6,497 nucleotides of DNA from assembly GCA_023430825.1 (NCBI GenBank), contig JAEYYL010000110.1:1-6497 (forward strand). The letters run 5' to 3'. Source of the stretch: Verrucomicrobiota bacterium (GTDB lineage Bacteria > Verrucomicrobiota > Verrucomicrobiia > Opitutales > Opitutaceae). Below the pieces are notes generated by a model, which saw only the letters and a list, made by a program, of their open reading frames with translations, made no database searches and had not been told where the DNA came from. Shown piece after piece: positions 1-5,122 of this stretch; position 1 is the stretch's first letter; every line of letters begins with the position of its first letter. Made by a program: the position numbers and the translations under genes.

Positions 1-29
1 GCCCTCCATCACCCCGCCTCCTGGAGGGC
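1..29 (-). terminator. Hairpin downstream of rnk, possible terminator at window edge
   Basis: A perfect 8-bp inverted repeat, GCCCTCCA (1-8) and TGGAGGGC (22-29), encloses a 13-base loop. It lies 26 bases beyond the rnk stop codon. A terminator reading leftward would need a T-run on the minus strand just past base 1, which is outside the window, and the stem may also extend beyond the edge. It could equally be a chance GC-rich stem. Confidence 0.3.
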
Positions 30-54
30 CGAGCCCGCGAGGCCGCCGACCGAC

Positions 55-498
55 TCAACTCTCGCGCGCACCTTCCGGCAGCGGCAGCCCGCCGTCCACC
101 GTAGTGGCCGCGGGAGCGGGCGGAGTCACGCGTTTGATCTTCAGCCGGCGAACCCCACCCGGCGTCCGCCAATCCACCACGTCGCCCACCGCATAACCGA
201 TCACCGCCGTGCCGATCGGCGCGAGAATGGACAACCGACCGCGCTCGACGTCCGCCTGATCCGGATACGTCAGCGTGTAACCTTCGACCTCGCCCGTCGC
301 GAGGTCCTCGATCTCGAACCCCGCGTTCATTGTCACCACATCCGGCGGCACCGCTGGCGCGTCCAGCACCACCGCGCGGTCCAGTTCGCCCCGCAACTTC
401 TGGAGCGTCTCGCTGCGCGAGGAGCCCGCAAAGGCTTCGAGCAGCAGGCGGAGTTTGGCGTGATCGGTGGCGGAAATATAGAGAGGGCGTTCGTTCAT
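55..498 (-). CDS. rnk: Rnk-type nucleoside diphosphate kinase regulator (GreA/GreB family, C-terminal domain)
   Basis: This encodes a 147-residue cytosolic protein resembling E. coli Rnk (about 136 residues), which binds RNA polymerase near the secondary channel, is related to Gre factors, and was named for its effect on nucleoside diphosphate kinase levels. Residues about 11-45 form a short helical N-terminal region ending in a Rnk-like 'LRGELDRA' segment. Residues about 52-125 form the FKBP-like GreA/GreB C-terminal domain, with the strongly Rnk-like stretches PPDVVTMN (51-58), LTYPDQAD (76-83), LSILAPIGTAVIG (89-101) and TPGG (112-115). The long acidic-tipped coiled coil of GreA is absent, so transcript-cleavage stimulation is not expected. 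The ATG at 498 is chosen over a longer ORF starting at 609 because homology begins here and AAGGA sits 7 bases upstream. The C-terminal tail (about 126-147) is Ala/Pro/Gly-rich and looks disordered. It shares its strand with the cupin gene but is separated by 396 bases, so it probably has its own promoter. Confidence 0.9.
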   Translation of the reverse strand: MNERPLYISATDHAKLRLLLEAFAGSSRSETLQKLRGELDRAVVLDAPAVPPDVVTMNAGFEIEDLATGEVEGYTLTYPDQADVERGRLSILAPIGTAVIGYAVGDVVDWRTPGGVRRLKIKRVTPPAPAATTVDGGLPLPEGARES

Positions 499-505
499 GA
501 TGAGG

Positions 506-510
506 TCCTT
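506..510 (-). promoter_or_regulatory. Shine-Dalgarno site of rnk
   Basis: AAGGA on the minus strand lies 7 bases before the ATG at 498. It settles the start codon of rnk against the 37-residue longer reading. It is the only clear Shine-Dalgarno sequence in front of any of the five genes here. Confidence 0.7.
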
Positions 511-601
511 GGCGGTTGAGGTTGGCGGGAGGCTGGCGAGGTCCCGCAGCGGCGGCCGGGCGCGCTGCGGTGGGGAACGCGCTCGGCCGTCCGCAAAGGG
601 A

Positions 602-615
602 CGCGCCATGGCGCG
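602..615. repeat. 14-bp perfect palindrome upstream of rnk
   Basis: CGCGCCATGGCGCG is fully self-complementary and lies about 104 bases upstream of the rnk start. A run of six A (617-622) follows immediately on the plus strand. It could be a dimeric-protein operator. In sequence this GC-rich, roughly one such palindrome in a window of this size is expected by chance, so support is weak. Confidence 0.2.
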
Positions 616-813
616 GAAAAAACGGAGCCCGGCGATCGCGCTTCCGGCCGTCCTACGCGGAGTGTTCCGCGCCGACCGTCAGTTCGCGATCCCGGGCCGT
701 CCGGGACAGATCCGCAACCGTCCCACGCCCGGCATTGGCCGGGGAGCGGGATAAACGGGGTTGGGGCGGACGGGCGGCATCGTTCGAAAAACGAGTGCGC
801 CGCGCTTCGCTAT

Positions 814-819
814 TGTCAA
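814..819 (-). promoter_or_regulatory. Candidate -35 element (TTGACA) directed toward rnk
   Basis: A consensus TTGACA hexamer is present on the minus strand, pointing toward rnk. At the expected 16-18 base spacing the -10 candidates are poor (ACTCGT at 17). If real, it would give rnk a leader of roughly 290 bases. The other possibility is chance occurrence. Confidence 0.2.
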
Positions 820-859
820 CGGCCAACGCACTTTCGCGCGTCGCCATCCCCGTATCCAA

Positions 860-886
860 CCGCTCCCTACAGCAGCGCCGGAGCGG
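860..886 (-). terminator. Hairpin just after the cupin gene
   Basis: CCGCTCC (860-866) and GGAGCGG (880-886) form a perfect 7-bp stem around a 13-base loop. It begins 8 bases past the cupin stop codon. On the minus strand the stem is followed by TTGGATACGGGG, so there is no real T-tract and classic intrinsic termination is doubtful. It may protect the mRNA 3' end or be part of a Rho-dependent stop. Confidence 0.3.
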
Positions 887-894
887 GCGCCACG

Positions 895-1239
895 CTACTC
901 GATGGTATGAAGTGCCGGCTCGAAGACGCGCCGCGGCGGCACGGCGACCCGCAACACTTTCGCGCGGACGCCTGCGCCCGCCGCGACTGTGCAGTCCTCG
1001 CCTTGCGGCAGCAGCCACGCCGCGTCCTTGCTCAACACCGTGTGGATCTCGCCCCGGCGCACCGTCACTTCACCGTCCACGACGAAAAGCAGATGAACCT
1101 CCGCCGTCTCGCGGTCCGGGATCGACACCCGTTCGCCGGGTGCGAGGGAAAGCAGGGCGCATTCGAAGCCGTCTTGGGCGAGGATCTTCCTCGTGTTTTC
1201 CGACTGGGTGGGATGTTCGAGGGTCGTAAGGGTATTCAT
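895..1239 (-). CDS. Small single-domain cupin protein with degenerate metal site
   Basis: This encodes a 114-residue cytosolic protein with no signal peptide or membrane segment. It reads as a compact beta-barrel of the RmlC-like cupin superfamily. Residues 34-61 carry the motif-1 region (APGERVSIPD, then ETAEVHLLFVVDGEVTV), with the characteristic Gly36 and Gly56 framing the strands. Residues 66-99 carry motif 2 (the strand with W75 and P78, then a final strand KVLRVAV). The usual HxH pair of motif 1 is replaced by Asp42/Arg43, leaving only Glu47 and His49 nearby, and the motif-2 histidine position appears to be Cys83 or a neighbour. A canonical metal-dependent dioxygenase or isomerase role is therefore unlikely; ligand binding or regulation is more plausible. 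The specific function is unknown. The ATG at 1239 is the only good start and has no recognisable Shine-Dalgarno sequence. It is divergent from the antiporter, separated by 374 bases. Confidence 0.75.
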   Translation of the reverse strand: MNTLTTLEHPTQSENTRKILAQDGFECALLSLAPGERVSIPDRETAEVHLLFVVDGEVTVRRGEIHTVLSKDAAWLLPQGEDCTVAAGAGVRAKVLRVAVPPRRVFEPALHTIE

Positions 1240-1296
1240 GATCGTATCGGTTTTATGGTTTGAGGTTCGCGCCGCCGCCGGCCGAAACGGGCCGGA

Positions 1297-1332
1297 CCGG
1301 CAGTGCCTGACAGCCTGGAGTCGCAGTGCCGG
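1297..1332. repeat. Imperfect inverted repeat with embedded direct repeat
   Basis: The arms CCGGCAGTGC (1297-1306) and GCAGTGCCGG (1323-1332) are inverted copies with one mismatched pair, separated by 16 bases. The same arms contain the direct repeat GCAGTGCC at 1300-1307 and 1323-1330, 23 bases apart. This double symmetry in the divergent region could be an operator or a leader hairpin of the cupin transcript. Confidence 0.25.
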
Positions 1333-1459
1333 CGCACCCCGGACGGGAGCGCGCCTTCAGACCGCGAACTCCGCCGACCCAGGGCAGACCGCACGTAACA
1401 CCATTCCGAAGGCGCGGGCGTAATCCAGAAAAGCAGCCATGACGGAACAGGTTTCAGAC

Positions 1460-1486
1460 AACTTATGGCCGTCGCAGCCATGTCAA
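1460..1486 (-). promoter_or_regulatory. Weak candidate promoter for the cupin gene
   Basis: On the minus strand a perfect TTGACA (1486-1481) is followed after 15 bases by TAAGTT (1465-1460), a poor -10 match at short spacing. Transcription from here would give the cupin mRNA a leader of about 215 bases. The call depends on the -35 hexamer alone. Confidence 0.2.
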
Positions 1487-1613
1487 GCCGGCCACCCCCG
1501 GGGAAATTTCAAAAACTCCATCGGTTCTCCGTCGCGCAGGCTCGACACGCCGCCCGGCGGGCGAATCGTGAATCCGCCCGCGCCCAAGCCGTGCCGGGCA
1601 AAGCCCACCACCC

Positions 1614-3899
1614 ATGGAAGGAATCGACCTGATTCAGGACCTCGCAATCGTCTTGCTCGCCGCCGGCATCGCCGGCGCGATTTGCCGCCGACTCGGCTTG
1701 TCCGTCATCGTCGGCTATCTCGTCGCCGGCACCGCCATCGGCCCGTTCACGCCTCCGTTCTCCTTCATCCAGGACGTCGACCGCATCCAGATGCTGTCGC
1801 AGGTGGGCCTGGTGTTTCTCATGTTCGCCATCGGGCTCGGCCTCAGCATCAGCAAGCTCGGCCGCATGGGCGCCCCCACCCTGCTCGCCACCGGCCTCGG
1901 CGCCCTCCTGATGCTGTTTCTCACCCAGGCCCTCGGTCAGGCGATCGGCTGGACTCCCATGCAGGCGACGTTCATGGCCGCGATGTTCATGGTCTCCAGT
2001 TCGGCCGTGATCGCGAAGGTCATCGGCGAACTCCACCTGACGCACGAGCGCGCTTCGCAGGTCGCCCTCAGCATCACGGTGCTCGAGGACATCGTCGCCG
2101 TCGTGATGCTGACGATCCTCGGTTCCCACACCAGCCCAGGAGACGACAGCGGCGTCAGCAGCGTCGTCGCCGGCATGAGCGCGTTCGTGGTCCTGCTCGT
2201 CAGCGCCGGCCTGTTGATGATTCCGCGGCTGATGCGCCGGCTCGAGGCGCGCGCCGATCCCGAGTTGCAGACGATCATCGTGGCCGGCGTGCTGTTTCTG
2301 CTCTCGCTCATCGCGGTGCGCGCCGGCTACTCGCTCGCTCTCGGCGCATTCCTGCTCGGCGCCATCGTCGCCGAGATCCCGCAACGCACCTCCGTGGAAA
2401 AGGCGTTCACCGGCATGCGCGACGTGTTCAGCAGCGTGTTCTTCGTCTCGATCGGCATGATGATCGATCTGCGGCTGGTTCTCCCGGTCTGGCCAATGGT
2501 CCTGGGGCTCACCGTGTTCGTGCTCGTGGCCCGGCCGCTCGCCACCGGTGCGGCGCTCATTCTCGCCGGTTCCCGCGCCCGCGAAGCGCGCCGCGCCGGT
2601 CTGCTCCTCACGCCACTCGGCGAATTCTCGTTCATCATCGCCCAGCTCGGCGTCTCCACCGCCGTGCTGCCGGAACGCTACTATCCCGTCGCCGTCGGGG
2701 TCTCGATCCTCACCGTGCTGCTGATGCCGGTGGTCAACCGCAACGCCGCCGCCATCCTCGATTTCATGGAACGCATCGAGCCGTCGTGGCTCACCCGAAC
2801 CTTCGATGCCTATCACGGCTGGCTGCAACAGGTGCAGTCCCAGCCCACGAGTTCCGTCGCTTGGAAACTCATCCGCGGCCGCCTCGTCCAAACCGGCGTC
2901 GAGGTCCTCTTCGTCACCGGCGTGATGGTGTTTTCGCGCCAACTGCTCGAACTGCTGCTGCGCAACGCCAGCGCCTTCGGCCTCGATCCGGACCTGACGG
3001 TGTGGGTTTTCTGGAGCGTCATCGCCGTCATCGCCCTCGTGCCGATCGTCGCCATCTGGCGCAATCTGGCCGCCATCGCCATGATCGTCGCGGAAAGCGT
3101 CGGCGGCGCCTCGCGCCTGCCCGCCGCCGTCGTGCGCAATGCCCTCACCGGCATCATCGCCGTCGTCCTCGGCATCTGGCTCTACGCGCTGCTGCCCTTT
3201 GACCAGCTCGGTTTCTGGGGCTGGGCCGCGATCGCCGCCGCCGCCGCCGGCGTCGTCGCCGTATTCTCCCGCAAGCTCATCTACTGGCACAGCGAATGGC
3301 AGACTTCCATGCGCGAGGTCCTCGCCGAAGATCCCCAGGCCGCCGGCGCCGCCGCCGACCGCGCCGCCCGCGGCAAACGCCAGCAGGACCTCGAGCAATG
3401 GGATGTCCACCTCGCCGAAACCGTCGTGCCCGACAAGGCGGCCTACGCTGGCCAGACCCTCGCGGAACTCGCCATCCCGACGCGCTTCGGCTGCGCCGTG
3501 CTCGAGATCGAACGCAACGGCCATGTCATCACCGCCGTCCGACCCGACGTCCGCATGTATCCCGGCGACAAACTTCTCCTCATGGGCCAGACCGATCAGT
3601 TGAAGGCCGCGAGCGATTTCCTCCTGCGCGCACAGGCCGCCGGCAGCGATCAGTCCGACGAGTTCCGCGGCTCCGTCCTCGAAACCTTCACCATCCCCGC
3701 CGGCCCCAACACCGGCCGCCCGCTCGCCGAGCTGAAACTCGCCCAGCTCACCGGCACGCGCGTCGTCGGCATCGAACGCGAAGGCCACAAGATCATCGCG
3801 CCTTCCGGCGCCGAACGCCTGGAGGCCGGCGACAACGTTCTCGTCGCCGGCACCATCGCCGAAATCAAGGCGTTCCGCCGCTGGCTCGCCACGGCCTGA
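1614..3899 (+). CDS. CPA2-family cation:proton antiporter with tandem RCK_C domains
   Basis: This encodes a 761-residue inner-membrane protein. Residues about 5-380 form the Na+/H+ exchanger (KefB/KefC/YbaL-type) domain with around 12-13 membrane helices; by family knowledge it exchanges K+ or Na+ for H+. Visible signatures are GYLVAGTAIGPF (34-45), FAIGLGLSISKLG (71-83), SSSAVIAKVIGEL (128-140), the ion-site pair Glu158-Asp159 in ITVLEDIVAVV, LGAFLLGAIVAE (243-254) and the LTPLGEFSFI segment (332-341). Residues about 425-552 add roughly four further hydrophobic helices. The cytosolic tail carries two consecutive RCK_C/TrkA-C domains (about 600-672 and 688-760), each with the N-G/E-G-H, PGD/AGD and LLMG/VLVAG landmarks. 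There is no nucleotide-binding RCK_N Rossmann domain, so gating by a small ligand at RCK_C is more likely than by NAD(H). The ATG at 1614 is the first start in frame and lacks a Shine-Dalgarno site. The specific ion and ligand are not deducible. Homologues may be annotated as potassium transporter or KefB. Confidence 0.9.
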   Translation: MEGIDLIQDLAIVLLAAGIAGAICRRLGLSVIVGYLVAGTAIGPFTPPFSFIQDVDRIQMLSQVGLVFLMFAIGLGLSISKLGRMGAPTLLATGLGALLMLFLTQALGQAIGWTPMQATFMAAMFMVSSSAVIAKVIGELHLTHERASQVALSITVLEDIVAVVMLTILGSHTSPGDDSGVSSVVAGMSAFVVLLVSAGLLMIPRLMRRLEARADPELQTIIVAGVLFLLSLIAVRAGYSLALGAFLLGAIVAEIPQRTSVEKAFTGMRDVFSSVFFVSIGMMIDLRLVLPVWPMVLGLTVFVLVARPLATGAALILAGSRAREARRAGLLLTPLGEFSFIIAQLGVSTAVLPERYYPVAVGVSILTVLLMPVVNRNAAAILDFMERIEPSWLTRTFDAYHGWLQQVQSQPTSSVAWKLIRGRLVQTGVEVLFVTGVMVFSRQLLELLLRNASAFGLDPDLTVWVFWSVIAVIALVPIVAIWRNLAAIAMIVAESVGGASRLPAAVVRNALTGIIAVVLGIWLYALLPFDQLGFWGWAAIAAAAAGVVAVFSRKLIYWHSEWQTSMREVLAEDPQAAGAAADRAARGKRQQDLEQWDVHLAETVVPDKAAYAGQTLAELAIPTRFGCAVLEIERNGHVITAVRPDVRMYPGDKLLLMGQTDQLKAASDFLLRAQAAGSDQSDEFRGSVLETFTIPAGPNTGRPLAELKLAQLTGTRVVGIEREGHKIIAPSGAERLEAGDNVLVAGTIAEIKAFRRWLATA

Positions 3900-3923
3900 A
3901 ACACCGCGCCACGCCGCGCCGCC
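3900..3923. other. Short convergent gap between antiporter and GH43 genes
   Basis: Only 24 GC-rich bases separate the two stop codons of these convergent genes. There is no stem with a T-run on either strand. Transcripts from the two sides probably overlap at their 3' ends or end by a Rho-dependent mechanism. Confidence 0.5.
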
Positions 3924-4883
3924 TCACGGCGCCATCGTGCGAATCGAGCCGTCCGCCTCGTGGAACAGCTCCTGCACCTTCACGCTGCGCTTGTAGGACA
4001 CGCCGCCCGACAGCGACGCATCGTGATAATACAGCCACCAGCGCCCGTCGAATTCCACGATCGAGTGGTGCGTCGTCCAGCCGCTCGGCGGCGTCATCAA
4101 CGTGCCGCGAAACGTGAACGGCCCCGTCGGCCGATCGCTCGTCGCATACACCAGCAGGTGCGTGTCGCCCGTCGAATACGAGAGATAATAGGTTCCGGCA
4201 TGCTTGTGCAGCCACGGCCCCTCGAAATACCGCCGCGTCGTGTCGCAGCCTTTCAAGGGCGCGCCCGCGGCATCCACGATGCGCAGGTCCTGCGGCGGCG
4301 CCGCGAACTGCAGCATGTCGGCCGTCAGCGGCGCGATCTTCGGACAGATCGCCGGCGTCTCGTCGAGCGGCTCCTTCGCGTCGGCCACGAAACGCCCCGT
4401 CGTCCAGCACTGGAGCTGCCCGCCCCAGATCCCACCGAACAACAGGTAAAACTCCCCGTCATCGTCGCGAAACACGCACGGATCGATGCTGAAGCTGCCC
4501 TTGATCGGCGCTGGCTCCGCCTTGAACGGCCCCTCCGGCCGCGCCGACGTCGCCACGCCGATCCGGAACACCCCTTCCTTGTCGCGCGCCGGGAAATACA
4601 GGTAGTATCGACCGTTTCGATACGCCGCATCCGGCGCCCACATCTGCCGCTCCGCCCAGGGCACGTCGCGCACGTGCAGCGCCTCCCCGTGATCGGTCGC
4701 CGGACCCTCGGGATGCTCCTGCGACAGGATGTGATAATCCGTCATCGCATACTGATCGCCCAGATCGTTCTCCACCGCATCCACCTCCCGGTCGTGGGAA
4801 GGATAGACGTAGATCTTGCCTTCAAACACGTGGGCCGATGGATCGGCCGTGAACAGATGGGTGACGAGCGGTTGTTTGTTCAT
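3924..4883 (-). CDS. Glycoside hydrolase family 43 (arabinofuranosidase/xylosidase type), cytoplasmic
   Basis: This encodes a 319-residue protein, close to the size of a lone GH43 five-bladed beta-propeller, with no signal peptide, so it probably acts in the cytoplasm on imported glycosides. GH43 enzymes cleave beta-xylosides, alpha-L-arabinofuranosides or related linkages with inversion. The expected catalytic trio is visible: general base Asp14 in TADPSAHVFEGKIYVYPSHD, pKa modulator Asp134 in FSIDPCVFRDDDGEFYLLFG, and general acid Glu221 in RRYFEGPWL. His272/His273 in TTHHSIVEFDGRWWLYYH supply the central histidine that often sits at the propeller axis. WAPD (82-85) is another family hallmark. 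The ATG at 4883 is preferred over an upstream ATG at 4997, because the extra 38 residues are Arg-rich, unlike the family, and cross the control region. No Shine-Dalgarno site is seen. It is divergent from the sugar symporter, suggesting shared control. The exact substrate cannot be told from sequence; no accessory CBM or second sandwich domain is present. Confidence 0.88.
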   Translation of the reverse strand: MNKQPLVTHLFTADPSAHVFEGKIYVYPSHDREVDAVENDLGDQYAMTDYHILSQEHPEGPATDHGEALHVRDVPWAERQMWAPDAAYRNGRYYLYFPARDKEGVFRIGVATSARPEGPFKAEPAPIKGSFSIDPCVFRDDDGEFYLLFGGIWGGQLQCWTTGRFVADAKEPLDETPAICPKIAPLTADMLQFAAPPQDLRIVDAAGAPLKGCDTTRRYFEGPWLHKHAGTYYLSYSTGDTHLLVYATSDRPTGPFTFRGTLMTPPSGWTTHHSIVEFDGRWWLYYHDASLSGGVSYKRSVKVQELFHEADGSIRTMAP

Positions 4884-4924
4884 GATGAATTCGAGCTGAT
4901 GGACGCCCTCAACCTCTCCATCGC

Positions 4925-4944
4925 CGCGCCTTTGGCAAGGCGCG
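4925..4944 (-). promoter_or_regulatory. Stable hairpin in the GH43 leader
   Basis: CGCGCCTT (4925-4932) and AAGGCGCG (4937-4944) form a perfect 8-bp stem with a four-base TGGC loop. It lies about 41-61 bases upstream of the GH43 start codon. It could be an mRNA leader structure or an operator. There is no T-run on either side, so it is not an intrinsic terminator. Confidence 0.35.
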
Positions 4945-4966
4945 CCCGCCCGCCATTTCATTCTCA

Positions 4967-4994
4967 CTTTTGCGTGCCACCGCTCTCGCAAAAG
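4967..4994. promoter_or_regulatory. Spaced 8-bp inverted repeat in the divergent control region
   Basis: CTTTTGCG (4967-4974) and CGCAAAAG (4987-4994) are perfect inverted copies separated by 12 bases, so the half-site centres are 20 bp apart, about two helical turns. The AT-containing arms stand out in this GC-rich DNA. The site lies between the two divergent sugar genes and is a plausible dimeric-regulator operator. No regulator gene is in the window. Confidence 0.35.
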
Positions 4995-5014
4995 CACGGC
5001 GCCGCGGTCCCCCG

Positions 5015-5048
5015 TTGACGCCCCGCGGCCGTCATTAACGGTAACGTT
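5015..5048 (+). promoter_or_regulatory. Candidate promoter and operator-like palindrome before the symporter
   Basis: TTGACG (5015-5020) matches a -35 box at five of six bases. About 16 bases further lies AACG-GTAA-CGTT (5037-5048), a near-palindrome with perfect AACG/CGTT arms in the most AT-rich part of the region, where a -10 box and start site would fall. No good TATAAT match is present. LacI-family operators are often CG-centred palindromes containing AACG/CGTT, so a repressor site is conceivable but unproven. Confidence 0.3.
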
Positions 5049-5104
5049 CAGCGAAACCTCGCAATCCGCCGGCTTTCTTCCGACGCTGCGCCCCGCTTCT
5101 TTTT

Positions 5105-5122
5105 CACCTCACCTCACCCCTC
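5105..5122 (+). promoter_or_regulatory. Pyrimidine-rich leader with CACCT repeats, no Shine-Dalgarno
   Basis: The symporter ATG is preceded by a C/T-rich tract containing CACCT-CACCT-CACC (5105-5118). This resembles the anti-Shine-Dalgarno end of 16S rRNA rather than its complement, so canonical 16S pairing cannot select this start. Initiation probably depends on an unstructured leader or ribosomal protein S1. The start is nonetheless secure because family similarity begins within the first few residues. Confidence 0.45.

Larger units (their letters stand above)
499..894. other. Non-coding stretch between the cupin gene and rnk
   Basis: These 396 bases lie downstream of the cupin stop and upstream of rnk. 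The open frames crossing them on both strands are Arg/Ala/Gly/Pro-rich, resemble no family, and run into known genes out of frame, so I call none. The stretch holds a 7-bp stem just after the cupin stop, a TTGACA hexamer on the minus strand, a 14-bp palindrome and the rnk ribosome binding site. It is long for a simple promoter, so an untranslated leader or small RNA is possible but unsupported. Confidence 0.5.
1240..1613. other. Divergent intergenic region between cupin and antiporter genes
   Basis: These 374 bases should contain the start signals for both divergent genes. I see an imperfect inverted repeat with an internal direct repeat (1297-1332), a 6-bp hairpin CCGGCC-GAAACG-GGCCGG (1278-1295), and a TTGACA-based candidate promoter facing the cupin gene. 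No good promoter facing the antiporter is apparent. A small hairpin, GGGC-AAA-GCCC (1596-1606), ends 7 bases before the antiporter ATG, where a Shine-Dalgarno site would be expected. The open frame on the minus strand at 1236-1481 looks non-coding. Confidence 0.5.

Noticed and set aside
499..609. N-terminal extension of Rnk to an ATG at 609
   Set aside because: The added 37 residues are low-complexity and lie upstream of a good Shine-Dalgarno site that serves the ATG at 498.
617..622. A6 run (T6 on the minus strand) as the T-tract of a cupin terminator
   Set aside because: The sequence before it forms only a weak 4-bp stem, and it lies over 270 bases past the cupin stop.
653..1018. 121-residue open frame on the minus strand overlapping the cupin 3' end
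   Set aside because: It is Arg/Ala-rich, shares bases with the convincing cupin frame, and has no recognisable motif or ribosome binding site.
516..1229. 237-residue open frame on the plus strand across the rnk-cupin gap
   Set aside because: It is Arg/Ala/Pro-rich low-complexity, overlaps the cupin gene in antisense and has no family resemblance.
1236..1481. 81-residue open frame on the minus strand upstream of the cupin
   Set aside because: Its composition is Arg/Ser-rich, it shows no motif or ribosome binding site, and it overlaps the probable promoter region.
1439..3202. 587-residue open frame on the plus strand overlapping the antiporter
   Set aside because: It is an Arg/Pro/His-rich out-of-frame reading of the antiporter with no recognisable domain.
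1509..3788. 759-residue open frame on the minus strand antisense to the antiporter
   Set aside because: Its translation is dominated by Asp, Glu, Gly, His and Ala with no family resemblance, as expected for the complement of GC-rich coding DNA. The plus-strand protein has unmistakable membrane and domain signatures.
3296..4117. Open frame on the plus strand crossing the antiporter end and GH43 end
   Set aside because: It is Arg/Pro-rich, spans two genes on opposite strands out of frame, and has no family features.
4884..4997. N-terminal extension of GH43 to an ATG at 4997
   Set aside because: The 38 extra residues are Arg-rich, do not resemble a signal peptide, and would place the hairpin and inverted repeat inside the coding region. 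GH43 similarity begins just after the ATG at 4883.
3960..5018. 352-residue open frame on the plus strand antisense to GH43
   Set aside because: It is Arg-rich with no motifs, whereas the minus-strand frame carries the complete GH43 catalytic set.
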